A program made the position numbers and the translations under genes. The notes below the pieces were generated by a model. The model was not told where the DNA came from. It worked only from the letters and a program-made list of their open reading frames with translations, and did no database searches. Below, in pieces: positions 1-8,647 of a DNA stretch of 48,264 nt (positions are counted from its first letter, which is position 1; every line of letters starts with the position of its first letter). This DNA comes from Clostridium aciditolerans (GTDB taxonomy: Bacteria; Bacillota; Clostridia; Clostridiales; Clostridiaceae): contig NZ_JAEEGB010000019.1 of assembly GCF_016316925.1 (NCBI RefSeq), positions 1 through 48,264 on the forward strand, written 5' to 3'.

Positions 1-790
1 AATAAATTAAAGTTCCAGGCTCTGCAGAGGTATTTTTAGAATTATAAGTAGTAATTTGAGCACCACGGGTTGTATCTTTCATTTGATATTGAGTTTTTGA
101 TCCAACTGTGACTTTGTCCAAATTCAATGTTTTTGTGTCCCCTAGCACTCCGGCTCCAGTACCAGTAGCTGCTACTTTAGCAACAGCATTATATTTATCC
201 ACAACTTGTCCATTATAAGCATTTATAAAGAAATGCCAATCTCCTGGTTCAGGACTTATAAAATTAATTCTTACTTCATAAACTGGAATGTATTCGTTGT
301 TTACTTTATATATATAAGACTTTGCCTTAGGAGTTATTTCAAGAGTATCAAATTTGACTTGAGATTTTGCTGTTTCTATTGCTTTATTTTCACTAATAAA
401 TTTTTCTTCATTAATTTTAATCTTTTTTGCTGATGAGTCGAATTTTCCATTTACTGCGTATATTTCGCCATTTTTATTAAAGTGAACAATATATTGATTC
501 CCGTAGACAGGAATACCTTGTACGATTTGTTGGAGCTTTATATGTTTAAAATTTAGGCTATCGTTTTTCTCATCAATTTTTGTAAGATCATTTTCTACAT
601 TCTCTACTTCAAATTTACCTTTGTTATCATTAAAGAACTTTTGAACACCGCTCATATCTTTTGTTAATTTTTCTGATAATTTGCCTTTAGTAAAATTATG
701 CCCATCGTTTGGCGCAGCTTTTACAGCTGGACCTGTAATCATGAAGGTACTTATCATAATAGTAGCAACAAGATATTTGATTTTTTTCAT
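1..790 (-). CDS. M4 (thermolysin-type) neutral metalloprotease, N-terminal part, truncated by window edge
   Basis: The reading frame starts at ATG 790 and is open to base 1, giving about 263 codons of an incomplete gene. The product begins with a Sec signal peptide (MKKIKYLVATIMISTFMITG, then an Ala-rich cleavage region near AVKAAP). About residues 40-130 form an FTP/PepSY-type propeptide with the hallmark stretch QGIPVYGNQYIVHFN followed by GEIYAVNG, as in bacillolysin and other secreted M4 zinc proteases. The catalytic HExxH domain would lie left of the window and is not seen, so activity is inferred from the propeptide. An AGGGGG ribosome site lies about 8 bases before the ATG. The gene is divergent from agrD across a 407-base region. 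That fits an exoprotease under quorum control, though the sequence only shows proximity. Confidence 0.85.
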   Translation of the reverse strand, partial: MKKIKYLVATIMISTFMITGPAVKAAPNDGHNFTKGKLSEKLTKDMSGVQKFFNDNKGKFEVENVENDLTKIDEKNDSLNFKHIKLQQIVQGIPVYGNQYIVHFNKNGEIYAVNGKFDSSAKKIKINEEKFISENKAIETAKSQVKFDTLEITPKAKSYIYKVNNEYIPVYEVRINFISPEPGDWHFFINAYNGQVVDKYNAVAKVAATGTGAGVLGDTKTLNLDKVTVGSKTQYQMKDTTRGAQITTYNSKNTSAEPGTLIY

Positions 791-1197
791 AAGAATATTC
801 CCCCTATATTCATTTATTTACTAACTAAAAACTATAAAATTTATAGCCAATAATTAGTTTAATCTAATTATATCTACATATGGAAAATACTTAAATACAA
901 ATACCATGAGATCATATTATAACGTCGCAAAATGACTTAATCTACACAAAAGAACATTTATGACACAATAATTTAAATTTGCGACATTTACATTTACTTT
1001 TATTCTGATAACTGTTACAATATCTAACTTGTTACATTAAAAAGGTACTTCTGCAGCTTTTTACACCGAAGAATATAATGAGTATATTTTACGATGTAAA
1101 TACATGTATTTCGCGATATTTTATGGAATAACTTGTAAACCCAATGCTATAATTTAATTATTAGATTAATTTAAATTTAGAAGGGATTGTAGAGAAT
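791..1197. promoter_or_regulatory. Divergent control region between the protease gene and agrD
   Basis: No gene is seen in these 407 bases. On the plus strand TATAAT at 1148-1153, preceded by TGC (extended -10), lies 45 bases before the agrD start; no good -35 box is visible. On the minus strand TATAAT at 921-916 could serve the protease gene. A short motif TTTRCGAY recurs: minus strand 931-924 (TTTGCGAC), plus strand 978-985 (TTTGCGAC), 1088-1095 (TTTACGAT) and a variant at 1110-1117 (TTCGCGAT). The last two sit 22 bases apart, as expected for direct-repeat binding by a LytTR-type regulator. A second pair, TGTTACA at 1013-1019 and 1030-1036, is 17 bases apart. Assignment of any of these to AgrA is inference. 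Confidence 0.45.
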
Positions 1198-1341
1198 ATG
1201 GAAAAAAGAAGTATAAAAAGACTTATAGCATTGTTTGCAAGTACAATTGCAATGCTTGTTGCAACAACCTCCGCCTCAATGTGCTGGGTACACGTATTTG
1301 GGGAACCTAAGATGCCAAAGTCTTTATACAAAATGGACTAA
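1198..1341 (+). CDS. agrD: AgrD-like cyclic (thio)lactone autoinducer precursor, 47 aa
   Basis: This small gene encodes a 47-residue peptide with the three-part AgrD layout. There is a basic amphipathic leader (MEKRSIKRLIALFAS), a small-residue stretch (ATTSASM), and a core CWVHVF (Cys29-Phe34) followed by the recognition tail GEPKMPKSLYK. The tail matches the AgrD pattern xEPxxPxxL, for example DEPEVPKEL in Staphylococcus aureus. In that family AgrB removes the tail and closes a thiolactone from the Cys to the new C-terminus. Aligning the tails places six residues (CWVHVF) in the ring instead of the usual five; a CWVHV ring with Phe removed is the alternative. AAGGGAT, about 11 bases upstream, is a fair ribosome site. 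Unusually, the gene is convergent to agrB-agrA-agrC rather than lying between agrB and agrC. No other agrD candidate was found beside agrB. Confidence 0.85.
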   Translation: MEKRSIKRLIALFASTIAMLVATTSASMCWVHVFGEPKMPKSLYKMD

Positions 1342-1351
1342 CTGCATAACA

Positions 1352-1385
1352 AAAGGCATGAGACTTTTTAAGTTATCATGCCTTT
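1352..1385. terminator. Bidirectional terminator between agrD and agrC
   Basis: The 10-bp arms AAAGGCATGA (1352-1361) and TCATGCCTTT (1376-1385) match perfectly around a 14-base loop. The right arm contains the agrC stop codon. A- and T-rich flanks suit termination in both directions between these convergent genes. Confidence 0.7.
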
Positions 1386-2716
1386 AAATCATATATTATT
1401 AATTCTTGTTTAAATACACAATCTTTAATTTTAGTATTTAGAATTACATTATCATATTTTTCATTAACAATATATCTAACTGTCTTTAATCCAATTCCTC
1501 TGTTATCACCTTTCGTAGAAAAATTTTCTTCATATATTTTATAAATTGGCGGGGTATCCTCTAGGCATGAATTGCTTATAATAAATACTGTAGAATCGTC
1601 ATTTTTTACCACGGCAATTTTAACATCTTTTTTGTCACATAGAATCGCTGCCTCTATAGCGTTATCAATAAATATTCCAATAATTCTACATATATCTATG
1701 GTATTTATAGATAACTCATGTATATCATCAATAATTTCTATTTGTATTTCTATGCCATATGAGTATGCATTAATAATTTTTGAAGATATCAATGCCTTTA
1801 GGGCATCAATCTTAATGTGTTTTAGTATTGATAGGTATCTATCTTTATCTATTATTTTGTTACTTTCTTTCAATAAATCATTATGATAAAATTCCTTTAA
1901 TCCATCGATATCTCCTGTTTCTATGTATCCACCTAATGTTTGAAGTATATTTATATAGTCATGCTTAAATCTTCTCAAATCACTATCCATATCTTCAATC
2001 CTATCTGTATACTCTTTAAGTTGTTGGTATTCCTTTTCTTTATACTCTTGTCGAAGCTTATTTTTAATATTTTTACTACTTGAATGTATCAATAAAACTG
2101 ACATACCGATAAACTCTATTATGAGTATCATGTTTAAAAAAGTGTTAACTCTACCTATAGATTTAACTAGACTTTTATACATTATTAAGTGGACATTTAC
2201 GATAAATAATCCTGACACTATATACAAGATTGCTATTAAGTTTTCCTTTAGATATTCCTTAATATTACTGCCTTCAGTATATATTCTATTGTAAATCATT
2301 CTTATTATTTTACTTAGAAAATGAGAAATTAAAAGTATAAGCAATCCTGTAGCAAAATATATTTTTAAATTACTAATTACTTGTGAATAAGTAAAATTTA
2401 AAATGTTAATATCAATAAAGCCTACTATAGCGTCACTTGCAGCAAAAATAATATTTGCGCATAGAGCGATAACTATAGATCTCCATATACGCTTAGATGC
2501 TATGTATAAATACAAAAATATATTAAAGATTACTGCTACTTCTAAAATAATATCTTTCCTATAAATATGTATAAATATAGTCATAAAATAGTTTACTACA
2601 GTAAATATAACTATGCTTCTTCTTTCCTGCTTATCTGGCGAAATATTGACGGTAATGCTGGTAATGCTAAGCGCTAAGATTAATGGGTACAATATTTCGA
2701 AAATTAAATCGAACAT
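1376..2716 (-). CDS. agrC: AgrC-like sensor histidine kinase
   Basis: Membrane receptor kinase of the HPK10 (AgrC) group, 446 aa. Residues 1-210 hold about six hydrophobic segments. The phospho-acceptor motif RRFKHDYINIL places His at 252. The C-terminal GHKL ATPase has the N-box IDNAIEAA and a G-box region ENFSTKGDNRGIGLKTV. It would sense the peptide made from AgrD and phosphorylate AgrA. The start is taken at ATG 2716 (MFDLIFEI), 11 bases after AAGGA; a longer in-frame version from 2758 lacks such a site. The first 13 bases overlap the end of agrA, which implies translational coupling. The stop codon lies inside the terminator shared with agrD. The family call is firm; the ligand is inferred from the neighbouring agrD. 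Confidence 0.9.
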   Translation of the reverse strand: MFDLIFEILYPLILALSITSITVNISPDKQERRSIVIFTVVNYFMTIFIHIYRKDIILEVAVIFNIFLYLYIASKRIWRSIVIALCANIIFAASDAIVGFIDINILNFTYSQVISNLKIYFATGLLILLISHFLSKIIRMIYNRIYTEGSNIKEYLKENLIAILYIVSGLFIVNVHLIMYKSLVKSIGRVNTFLNMILIIEFIGMSVLLIHSSSKNIKNKLRQEYKEKEYQQLKEYTDRIEDMDSDLRRFKHDYINILQTLGGYIETGDIDGLKEFYHNDLLKESNKIIDKDRYLSILKHIKIDALKALISSKIINAYSYGIEIQIEIIDDIHELSINTIDICRIIGIFIDNAIEAAILCDKKDVKIAVVKNDDSTVFIISNSCLEDTPPIYKIYEENFSTKGDNRGIGLKTVRYIVNEKYDNVILNTKIKDCVFKQELIIYDLKA

Positions 2717-3444
2717 TTGTTCAACAATCCTTTCAGGTATCGCGCAGCTACATAACAAGATTCACCATTTATCATATATATAATAAAATTATCTTTATCG
2801 ATTATTTTGATTTTCTTAGTATTTACCAAATAAGATCTATGGGGCTTGTAATAATTAGAAGATACCATTTTTTCAATCTCTTTTAATGTTCCGTAAAACT
2901 CCAACTGTTCCTCACAAGTATGTATTCTTATCTTGTGATCCTTACTGGTTGTCTCAAAAAATAAAATATCATCAAGATTAAAATAAACAATTTTATTTCC
3001 AGCATTTATTTGTATGGAATTTGTTTTAATAGTATTGGAATTTTTATAATCATTATAGGCTTCGTTAATGCATTCACTGATTTTATCTTTCATACTATTT
3101 AAATTATTTTTAACTATATAATCCATGGCTTGTACCTTATATTGAAACGTAAGTAGCGTGAGTTCTGCATGAGATGTTACAAATACGATATAACCCATAG
3201 GATCACTTTTTCTAATTATTTTTGCAAGTTCTATCCCATTTACTTTAGATTTTAAATCAACATCTAAGAAGTATAGAAATGTGTTTGTTTTATATTTCTC
3301 TAAATATGTAATTACATTCTCTGGAGTATTAGTAGATAAGACAATACTCATATTTAAATTTAATTTTTTCAGTTCATCTTTAATAATAATTTCAATCTGC
3401 TCTCTTTGATAATTATTATCTTCACAAATTATAATATTAAGCAT
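2704..3444 (-). CDS. agrA: AgrA-like LytTR response regulator
   Basis: Cytoplasmic response regulator of 246 aa. The receiver domain (residues 1-125) starts NIIICEDN and has its acceptor Asp61 in YFLDVDLKSKVNG. The C-terminal LytTR DNA-binding domain (about 140-246) includes the FETTSKDHKIRIHT and PHRSYLVNTKKI stretches. LytTR proteins usually bind paired direct repeats about two helical turns apart, and the agrD/protease intergenic region is an obvious target to test. AGGAGATG lies upstream of the ATG. The gene order agrB-agrA-agrC, with the regulator before the kinase, differs from the staphylococcal B-D-C-A order. Confidence 0.9.
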   Translation of the reverse strand: MLNIIICEDNNYQREQIEIIIKDELKKLNLNMSIVLSTNTPENVITYLEKYKTNTFLYFLDVDLKSKVNGIELAKIIRKSDPMGYIVFVTSHAELTLLTFQYKVQAMDYIVKNNLNSMKDKISECINEAYNDYKNSNTIKTNSIQINAGNKIVYFNLDDILFFETTSKDHKIRIHTCEEQLEFYGTLKEIEKMVSSNYYKPHRSYLVNTKKIKIIDKDNFIIYMINGESCYVAARYLKGLLNKCSI

Positions 3445-3581
3445 TTTTTACATCTCCTCTCACTAATAATATCTTTTCTATTTCAATCTACTTCTGCTAT
3501 AGGTATCATGTCAATTACTACAAATTAATAAAATAATAATCCCGTACTGATAACACCATAAGTTTTACAAAAATAAGTTAT

Positions 3582-4184
3582 CTAAATTTTAATCCGTTCA
3601 TAATTTTTATATTTTTTTCCAAATATAATATAAATCATAGGAGTAATTAGTATAGACTCTTGTAAGGTAGAATAGGTAATTAAATTCGTATATACACTAC
3701 CTGGCAATAATAAGGTTACAATACCAAATCCTAAAACGATTAAAATAGATTTAACCTTTAATTTATCTCTTAGATTCTTACTCATAAGCGGGCGTTCTTC
3801 TGTGTCTGCTGGCGCATATAATATAATCAGTATGAGACTTATTACAAATATAGTTGCTACATGTGCTTTTTTTAAAGAAAAGTTTAAACTTAAATACACA
3901 TTCCCGAAAAAAATTATATAGTTAGTAATAATACATTTTATACTAGAATCAGCATGAATTCCATTTGCAAAAGATCTAAGAGTAGCGAAGCTTACATATG
4001 CTACAATAGTATAATTTAATATACCTAAAAAATATGCAGTGAGAAAAAGCAGAATTAACTTGAATATATTGATTAAAATTACATGTATACCATATTGAAT
4101 TTTTTCTAATTCTGTTTCAGTTTTATTCGTGTTATCTTTAATAAAGCTAGTACACTTTTCGCTGAGTTTTTCAGCAATATCCAT
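3582..4184 (-). CDS. agrB: AgrB-like membrane peptidase that processes AgrD
   Basis: Integral membrane cysteine endopeptidase of 200 aa that would cut the AgrD tail and form the ring. The motif NGIHADSSIKC gives His77 and Cys84, the same spacing and numbering as the catalytic pair of S. aureus AgrB. Several hydrophobic segments follow. The start at 4184 (MDIAEKLSEK) is preceded at 6 bases by AGGGGGAGGGG; an in-frame start at 4244 would put this site inside the gene. It is the first gene of the agrB-agrA-agrC transcript, 137 bases ahead of agrA, and no agrD was found in that gap. Confidence 0.92.
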   Translation of the reverse strand: MDIAEKLSEKCTSFIKDNTNKTETELEKIQYGIHVILINIFKLILLFLTAYFLGILNYTIVAYVSFATLRSFANGIHADSSIKCIITNYIIFFGNVYLSLNFSLKKAHVATIFVISLILIILYAPADTEERPLMSKNLRDKLKVKSILIVLGFGIVTLLLPGSVYTNLITYSTLQESILITPMIYIIFGKKYKNYERIKI

Positions 4185-4521
4185 GATATCCCCTCCCCCT
4201 TTAATGTTATAACATTTTTTCCTCAATTTGATAAATTTCTCCAAATATTATACCACTAAACATTTAATTATTCTAGTGTTTAAGTATGATTAAAATTGCT
4301 ATGTTATTATATTCAAATATGCTATATATAAAATAAATTAATACTTATACTAAAATAAACTTATTACACTATTCTACTTTAATTTAAATAACACAATTTG
4401 TAATTTAACCATTTTTTGATATAATTACAAATATAAATCTTATTATTAAAATCATTCTTTAGTAAATAAATCTTGTTTACAACAATTATATTTATCTTTC
4501 ATTTTAATTTAAGTTAGTGTA
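4185..4521. other. AT-rich divergent intergenic region, agrB / CPBP protease
   Basis: This stretch of about 340 bases is very AT-rich and must hold the promoters for agrB (minus) and the CPBP gene (plus). I see no small gene, no clear repeat and no hairpin with a T-run. Many AT hexamers could pass as -10 boxes, so no promoter is called. Confidence 0.5.
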
Positions 4522-5145
4522 ATGTATTCAAACAATAGAATTCTATATTTAGTATTGAAATATTTTATTCAGATATATGAATTAACAGGATGGTGGTGTA
4601 AAATATCTGCTAATATAAGTTTATTTATGACTGGTTTATCATTGTATTTATTTATATTTATAATTCCAATTATCTTGTATCTTAAGTTAAGAGATAAAGT
4701 TAATCCCTTTGAATATTTAAAACTTAAAGATAATTTATTTAAAGGTATATTAACTGGTTTCTTCATAAGTACTATATTTATAATATCGCTTATAATTAAG
4801 AATATTATAGTCCAAGATAGGTTTATCAATTTAAATATCGGCATACTATGGATAAGTGGACTATTGGTAGGAATACTCGAAGAGATACCATTTAGAGGCT
4901 TTATTCTACAAAAGCTATTAAAACATTTTCACTTTTGGCTAGCAAATTTATTAACTACCATTTTGTTTGTAGCAATTCATATACCAATATGGTTGTTATC
5001 TCAAACTGATATGATGGGTTCTATTATATCCATTTCATTAGTTAGCCTTGTTTTGGGATATTTATTTAAAGAATGTGATTCGTTGTGGGTACCTATAACA
5101 GTTCATTCAATATTTAATCTTGCCACATGGATAGGATTAAGATAA
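4522..5145 (+). CDS. CPBP-family intramembrane metalloprotease (CAAX protease/bacteriocin-processing type)
   Basis: Multi-pass membrane protein of 207 aa with the three CPBP (ABI) motifs: EEIPFRG (Glu120, Glu121, Arg125), a His in FVAIHIPIW (His153) and a His in VPITVHSIFNL (His195). These form the presumed metal and catalytic site. Family members process prenylated proteins in eukaryotes; in firmicutes they often accompany peptide-pheromone or bacteriocin loci. Its place next to agrB suggests a possible role in removing the AgrD leader, but nothing here proves it. No good Shine-Dalgarno site precedes ATG 4522, so the true start may be a later codon. A terminator follows at 5230. Confidence 0.8.
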   Translation: MYSNNRILYLVLKYFIQIYELTGWWCKISANISLFMTGLSLYLFIFIIPIILYLKLRDKVNPFEYLKLKDNLFKGILTGFFISTIFIISLIIKNIIVQDRFINLNIGILWISGLLVGILEEIPFRGFILQKLLKHFHFWLANLLTTILFVAIHIPIWLLSQTDMMGSIISISLVSLVLGYLFKECDSLWVPITVHSIFNLATWIGLR

Positions 5146-5229
5146 CTTGTAATATCTTTACTAAAAAAATAAATGATAAGTCTTCCCCTATACTTGATTT
5201 GATAGATAAGAATTCAGTAAAAACTTTGA

Positions 5230-5276
5230 TAGACCATATCTTTGCTCTTATTATAGTAAAGCTATGGTCTATTTTT
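5230..5276 (+). terminator. Rho-independent terminator after the CPBP gene
   Basis: The arm TAGACCATATCTTTGCT (5230-5246) pairs with AGTAAAGCTATGGTCTA (5255-5271), with two mismatches. ATTTTTCTTC follows on the plus strand. Confidence 0.8.
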
Positions 5277-5384
5277 CTTCTATTAACAATAACTTTACAT
5301 ACTAGTCACAACTCTGTCACATAAACGCCATATTCATTTGTTATAAATTTCAAGTAAGATAAAAATAGTTTAGAGGTGATACTG

Positions 5385-6353
5385 TTGATTAAAATTGAAA
5401 ACTTAACAAAATCTTATGGGAATCATGTAGCCATAAAAGATATAAACTTAGAAATAAAAAAAGGCGAAATTCTAGGTCTTTTAGGGCCAAATGGAGCTGG
5501 AAAATCTACTACAATGAACGTAGTAACGGGCTACCTCTCCGCTACAGAAGGCTCGGTAATGATCGATGGATTTGATATATTTAAAAATCCAATTCAAGCT
5601 AAGAAAAAAATAGGCTATTTACCAGAGATTCCTCCTTTATACACAGATATGACAGTTGAAGAGTATCTAAATTTTGTAAGTAAATTAAAAAAAGTTGAAA
5701 AAAGCAAAAGAAAAGAGCATATAGATACAATTGTAGATTCTATCAAACTAAATGATGTGAGAAAAAGACTTATAAAAAATCTCTCTAAAGGTTATAAACA
5801 AAGAGTTGGATTAGCACAAGCTATTATAGGAAACCCTGAGGTCCTTATACTAGATGAACCAACGGTAGGATTAGATCCTAAACAAATTATTGAAATTAGA
5901 AATTTAATTACTGAGCTTGGTAAAGAGCATACAATTATTTTAAGTTCACACATACTCTCAGAAATAAGCGCTATATGCGATAGAGTTGTAATTATAAATA
6001 AAGGATCAATTGTTGCAGAAGGCACACCAGAAGATTTGTCTAAAAACTTAAGTTATGGAACCAAAATGGCTCTAAGAATAAAAGGAGCACTGGATCAGGC
6101 AAAAGAAGTCATAAACAAAATACCTAATATAAATTCTATAGAAGATGATGGTGTTAAGGAACCTAACACTATAGATTTAGTAGTAGAATCTAAAAATGAC
6201 CGAGATATACGTGAGGATTTATTCAATGCTTTCAGCAAAGCAAATATACCTCTACTTATGATAAAACCATTAAATTTAACTCTGGAAGAAATATTCTTAG
6301 AAGTGACTGAACAAACCAAGGAGGTGTCTTTAGATGCTGGAAATACTAAATAA
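5385..6353 (+). CDS. ABC transporter ATP-binding protein (GldA/CcmA-like)
   Basis: Cytoplasmic ATPase of 322 aa. Walker A is GPNGAGKST, the signature is LSKGYKQRVGLAQA, Walker B is VLILDEPTVGLD, and the H-loop is SSHILSE. The long C-terminal extension (residues 220-322) is typical of ABC-2 drug and gliding-type exporters. The best start is TTG 5385 (MIKIENLTKSYG), 6 bases after AGAGGTG; an in-frame GTG at 5376 lies within that site. It is the first gene of a three-gene operon and its end overlaps the permease start by 20 bases. The substrate is unknown. Confidence 0.88.
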   Translation: MIKIENLTKSYGNHVAIKDINLEIKKGEILGLLGPNGAGKSTTMNVVTGYLSATEGSVMIDGFDIFKNPIQAKKKIGYLPEIPPLYTDMTVEEYLNFVSKLKKVEKSKRKEHIDTIVDSIKLNDVRKRLIKNLSKGYKQRVGLAQAIIGNPEVLILDEPTVGLDPKQIIEIRNLITELGKEHTIILSSHILSEISAICDRVVIINKGSIVAEGTPEDLSKNLSYGTKMALRIKGALDQAKEVINKIPNINSIEDDGVKEPNTIDLVVESKNDRDIREDLFNAFSKANIPLLMIKPLNLTLEEIFLEVTEQTKEVSLDAGNTK

Positions 6354-7197
6354 AGAATTGAAATCATATTTTCACTCTTCCGCATCCTATATTTTTCTAT
6401 TCGTTTTTTTAATAATATCAGGAATATTTTTTACTTTATCAAACTTAATACCTGGCAATGGACTTTATCCAAATTTACTTTACGCTATGATTTTTGTTTT
6501 CTTATTTCTTGTACCTATTTTAACTATGAAAACAATTGCCAGTGAAACTCATGAAAAGACAGATCAGTTATTATTGACGACACCACTTAGAATATGGGAA
6601 ATAGTTTTGGGTAAGTTTTTAGCGGCTGCTGCTGTTTTCTTACTTGCCGTGGTAATAACCTTTGTTTACCCAATAATATTAAAAAGCTTTGGATCTATAC
6701 CATTAGGTGAAACTATTGGTGCATACATAGGCTTTGTTTTAATAGGACTATGTTTTATTTCCATAGGTATTTTTGTTTCAGCCTTAACAGAGAATCAGGT
6801 TACTGCTGCAATTGGTACCTTCGGTGCTTTGTTTATCATATGGATACTTGATTGGATTGGCAGTGGATTACCTACAAGCATTACATCCGGAGTAATTTTT
6901 GCAGTAGTTTTAGTAGTTCTTATAAGCTTATTTTTGTACTATAATACTCAAAATGTATATGTTAGTATTTCCACAGGAATCCTAGGTTCTTTGATAGTTC
7001 TTATAATTTATCTAAAAAATAAAAATTTATATGATGGATTTATAGCAAAATTCGTTAGCTGGTTCTCATTAATGAAACGTTATGAACCATTTAATATGGG
7101 TATGCTTAGCGCTAGTTCGATAGCTTACTATATATCATTTTCCATATTTTTTATACTTTTAACTATAAACATTATTGATAAAAGAAGATGGAACTAG
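6334..7197 (+). CDS. ABC-2 type permease (GldF-like)
   Basis: Membrane protein of 287 aa with about six hydrophobic segments. It opens MLEILNKELKSYFHSSASY, the usual start of the NosY/GldF permease group, and carries the conserved stretch ASETHEKTDQLLLTTPLRIWEIVLGKFLA between the first segments. AAGGAGGTG precedes the ATG and lies within the end of the ATPase gene. It should form the membrane channel for the ATPase at 5385 and act with the auxiliary protein at 7214. Confidence 0.87.
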   Translation: MLEILNKELKSYFHSSASYIFLFVFLIISGIFFTLSNLIPGNGLYPNLLYAMIFVFLFLVPILTMKTIASETHEKTDQLLLTTPLRIWEIVLGKFLAAAAVFLLAVVITFVYPIILKSFGSIPLGETIGAYIGFVLIGLCFISIGIFVSALTENQVTAAIGTFGALFIIWILDWIGSGLPTSITSGVIFAVVLVVLISLFLYYNTQNVYVSISTGILGSLIVLIIYLKNKNLYDGFIAKFVSWFSLMKRYEPFNMGMLSASSIAYYISFSIFFILLTINIIDKRRWN

Positions 7198-7213
7198 GGA
7201 GGTGAACTAATAA

Positions 7214-8647
7214 ATGAAAAATATAAATATAAAAAACTTTTTTAATGAAAAAAAATTAAAAAAAGGCGGATTAACAACAATAACAATAGCATTATCTTTA
7301 GTTGTTTTGATAGCACTAAATTTAGGTATCGGAAAATTGAATTGGAGTAAGGATCTAACTAAAAGCAAAATATTCACCTTATCCGATCAAACCTATAAAG
7401 TTTTAGATAATTTGAAACAAGATGTAACAATATATGGATTTTATCAATCTGGTCAAGAAAACTATACCGTAAAGACTATTTTGGATCAATATCCAGCACG
7501 TTCAAAACATATTAAGATTGTATATAAAGATCCTGCAAAATATCCTCAGCTAGCCCAAAAATTTAGCAAGGATAACAATAAAGTAGATATTGGTTCTATA
7601 GTAGTAGAAAATGGTTCTAAATTCAAAGTCCTAGATCCAAATTCTTTTATAAATGCGGATTACAGTAACCCTTCTGCCCCATCAGCTCAATCTATTGCAG
7701 TAGAGCAAAGTATAACCTCTGGTATATTATATGTAACCTCTAATAAAAGCACTACTATATATACTTTACAAGGACAAGGAGAAAGTGAAATCTCTCCACA
7801 AGTAGCAAATCAGTTGTCTTTAGAAAATTACACTGTAACACCTGTTAACTTATCACTAAAAGATGCTAGTTTGAAAGAGGATTCTATTTTACTTGTAAGC
7901 TCTCCAAAAAGAGATTTATCTCAGCCAGAGGCAGATGCTATAAAAAGCTATCTTTCAAAGGGTGGTAAAGCACTATTTTTAATGGATTTGACAGAAAATG
8001 ATTTACCAAACTTTCAATCAGTATTAAATTACTATGGTTTATCTTTACAAAGAGCCATTACAGTTGAAGGTAATAGTGCTTATGTTTCTCAAAATCCTAT
8101 ATCTCTGTTACCTGATCAAAAGAATCATGATATTTTAAATTCATTAATTGATAATAATCTACGTGTACTTATTCCTGGCGCTCAAAGCATAGGAATATCA
8201 CAAAATAAAAGAAGTTCCCTAACAATTGAACCATTGTTAACAACTTCTAATGATTCTTGGGGAAAAACTAATTTAAAAACTGACACGCTAGAAAAACAAA
8301 CTGGTGATTTAAATGGACCCTTTAATATAGCTGTAGCAGTAACGGATAAATCCAATGATCCTAAAGTTAGCGATACAAGAATAGTTGTAGTTTCTAATTC
8401 AACTTTCACCAGTTCTCAAGTAATATCTTTAAGTAATAATGCTAATTTAGACTTCTTTATGAATTCAGTTAGCTGGGCTCAAGGTAAAAAAGATACTATA
8501 TCAGTTAGACCAAAAAATTTAGATAACTATACACTACAAGTAAGTGGATTAAGTAGACTAACAGCTTCAGCTTTTGTAGTACTTGTTATTCCTGCAACAA
8601 TTTTAATAACAGGAGTAATTGTATGGATTAGAAGAAGAAAACTATAA
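7214..8647 (+). CDS. GldG-like ABC auxiliary protein (ABC_transp_aux domain)
   Basis: Protein of 477 aa with one N-terminal membrane segment (about residues 17-38) and one C-terminal segment (about 450-472, followed by IRRRKL). Between them lies a large outside domain that resembles the GldG/DUF4350 auxiliary subunit, with KSKIFTLSDQTYKVLDNL near the start and a Rossmann-like SKGGKALFLMD segment. It follows the permease by 16 bases after GGGAGGTGAACT. In many bacteria a DUF4340 protein comes next, but here a terminator follows instead. Function is unproven outside gliding Bacteroidetes. Confidence 0.8.
   Translation: MKNINIKNFFNEKKLKKGGLTTITIALSLVVLIALNLGIGKLNWSKDLTKSKIFTLSDQTYKVLDNLKQDVTIYGFYQSGQENYTVKTILDQYPARSKHIKIVYKDPAKYPQLAQKFSKDNNKVDIGSIVVENGSKFKVLDPNSFINADYSNPSAPSAQSIAVEQSITSGILYVTSNKSTTIYTLQGQGESEISPQVANQLSLENYTVTPVNLSLKDASLKEDSILLVSSPKRDLSQPEADAIKSYLSKGGKALFLMDLTENDLPNFQSVLNYYGLSLQRAITVEGNSAYVSQNPISLLPDQKNHDILNSLIDNNLRVLIPGAQSIGISQNKRSSLTIEPLLTTSNDSWGKTNLKTDTLEKQTGDLNGPFNIAVAVTDKSNDPKVSDTRIVVVSNSTFTSSQVISLSNNANLDFFMNSVSWAQGKKDTISVRPKNLDNYTLQVSGLSRLTASAFVVLVIPATILITGVIVWIRRRKL

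Noticed and set aside
206-433. Plus-strand ORF of 75 aa near the left edge
   Set aside because: It lies opposite the clear M4 protease propeptide frame and its product is a low-complexity Phe/Tyr/Ile string.
1013-1036. TGTTACA pair as an AgrA site
   Set aside because: The spacing is 17 bases, not the roughly 21-22 usual for LytTR direct repeats, so it was not used as the main candidate.
3445-3581. Possible agrD between agrB and agrA
   Set aside because: On the minus strand no frame here has a Cys core or a P-x-x-L type tail; stops interrupt every short frame.
5127-5324. Plus-strand ORF of 65 aa after the CPBP gene
   Set aside because: It runs through the terminator stem, overlaps the CPBP gene end, has no ribosome site and no family features.
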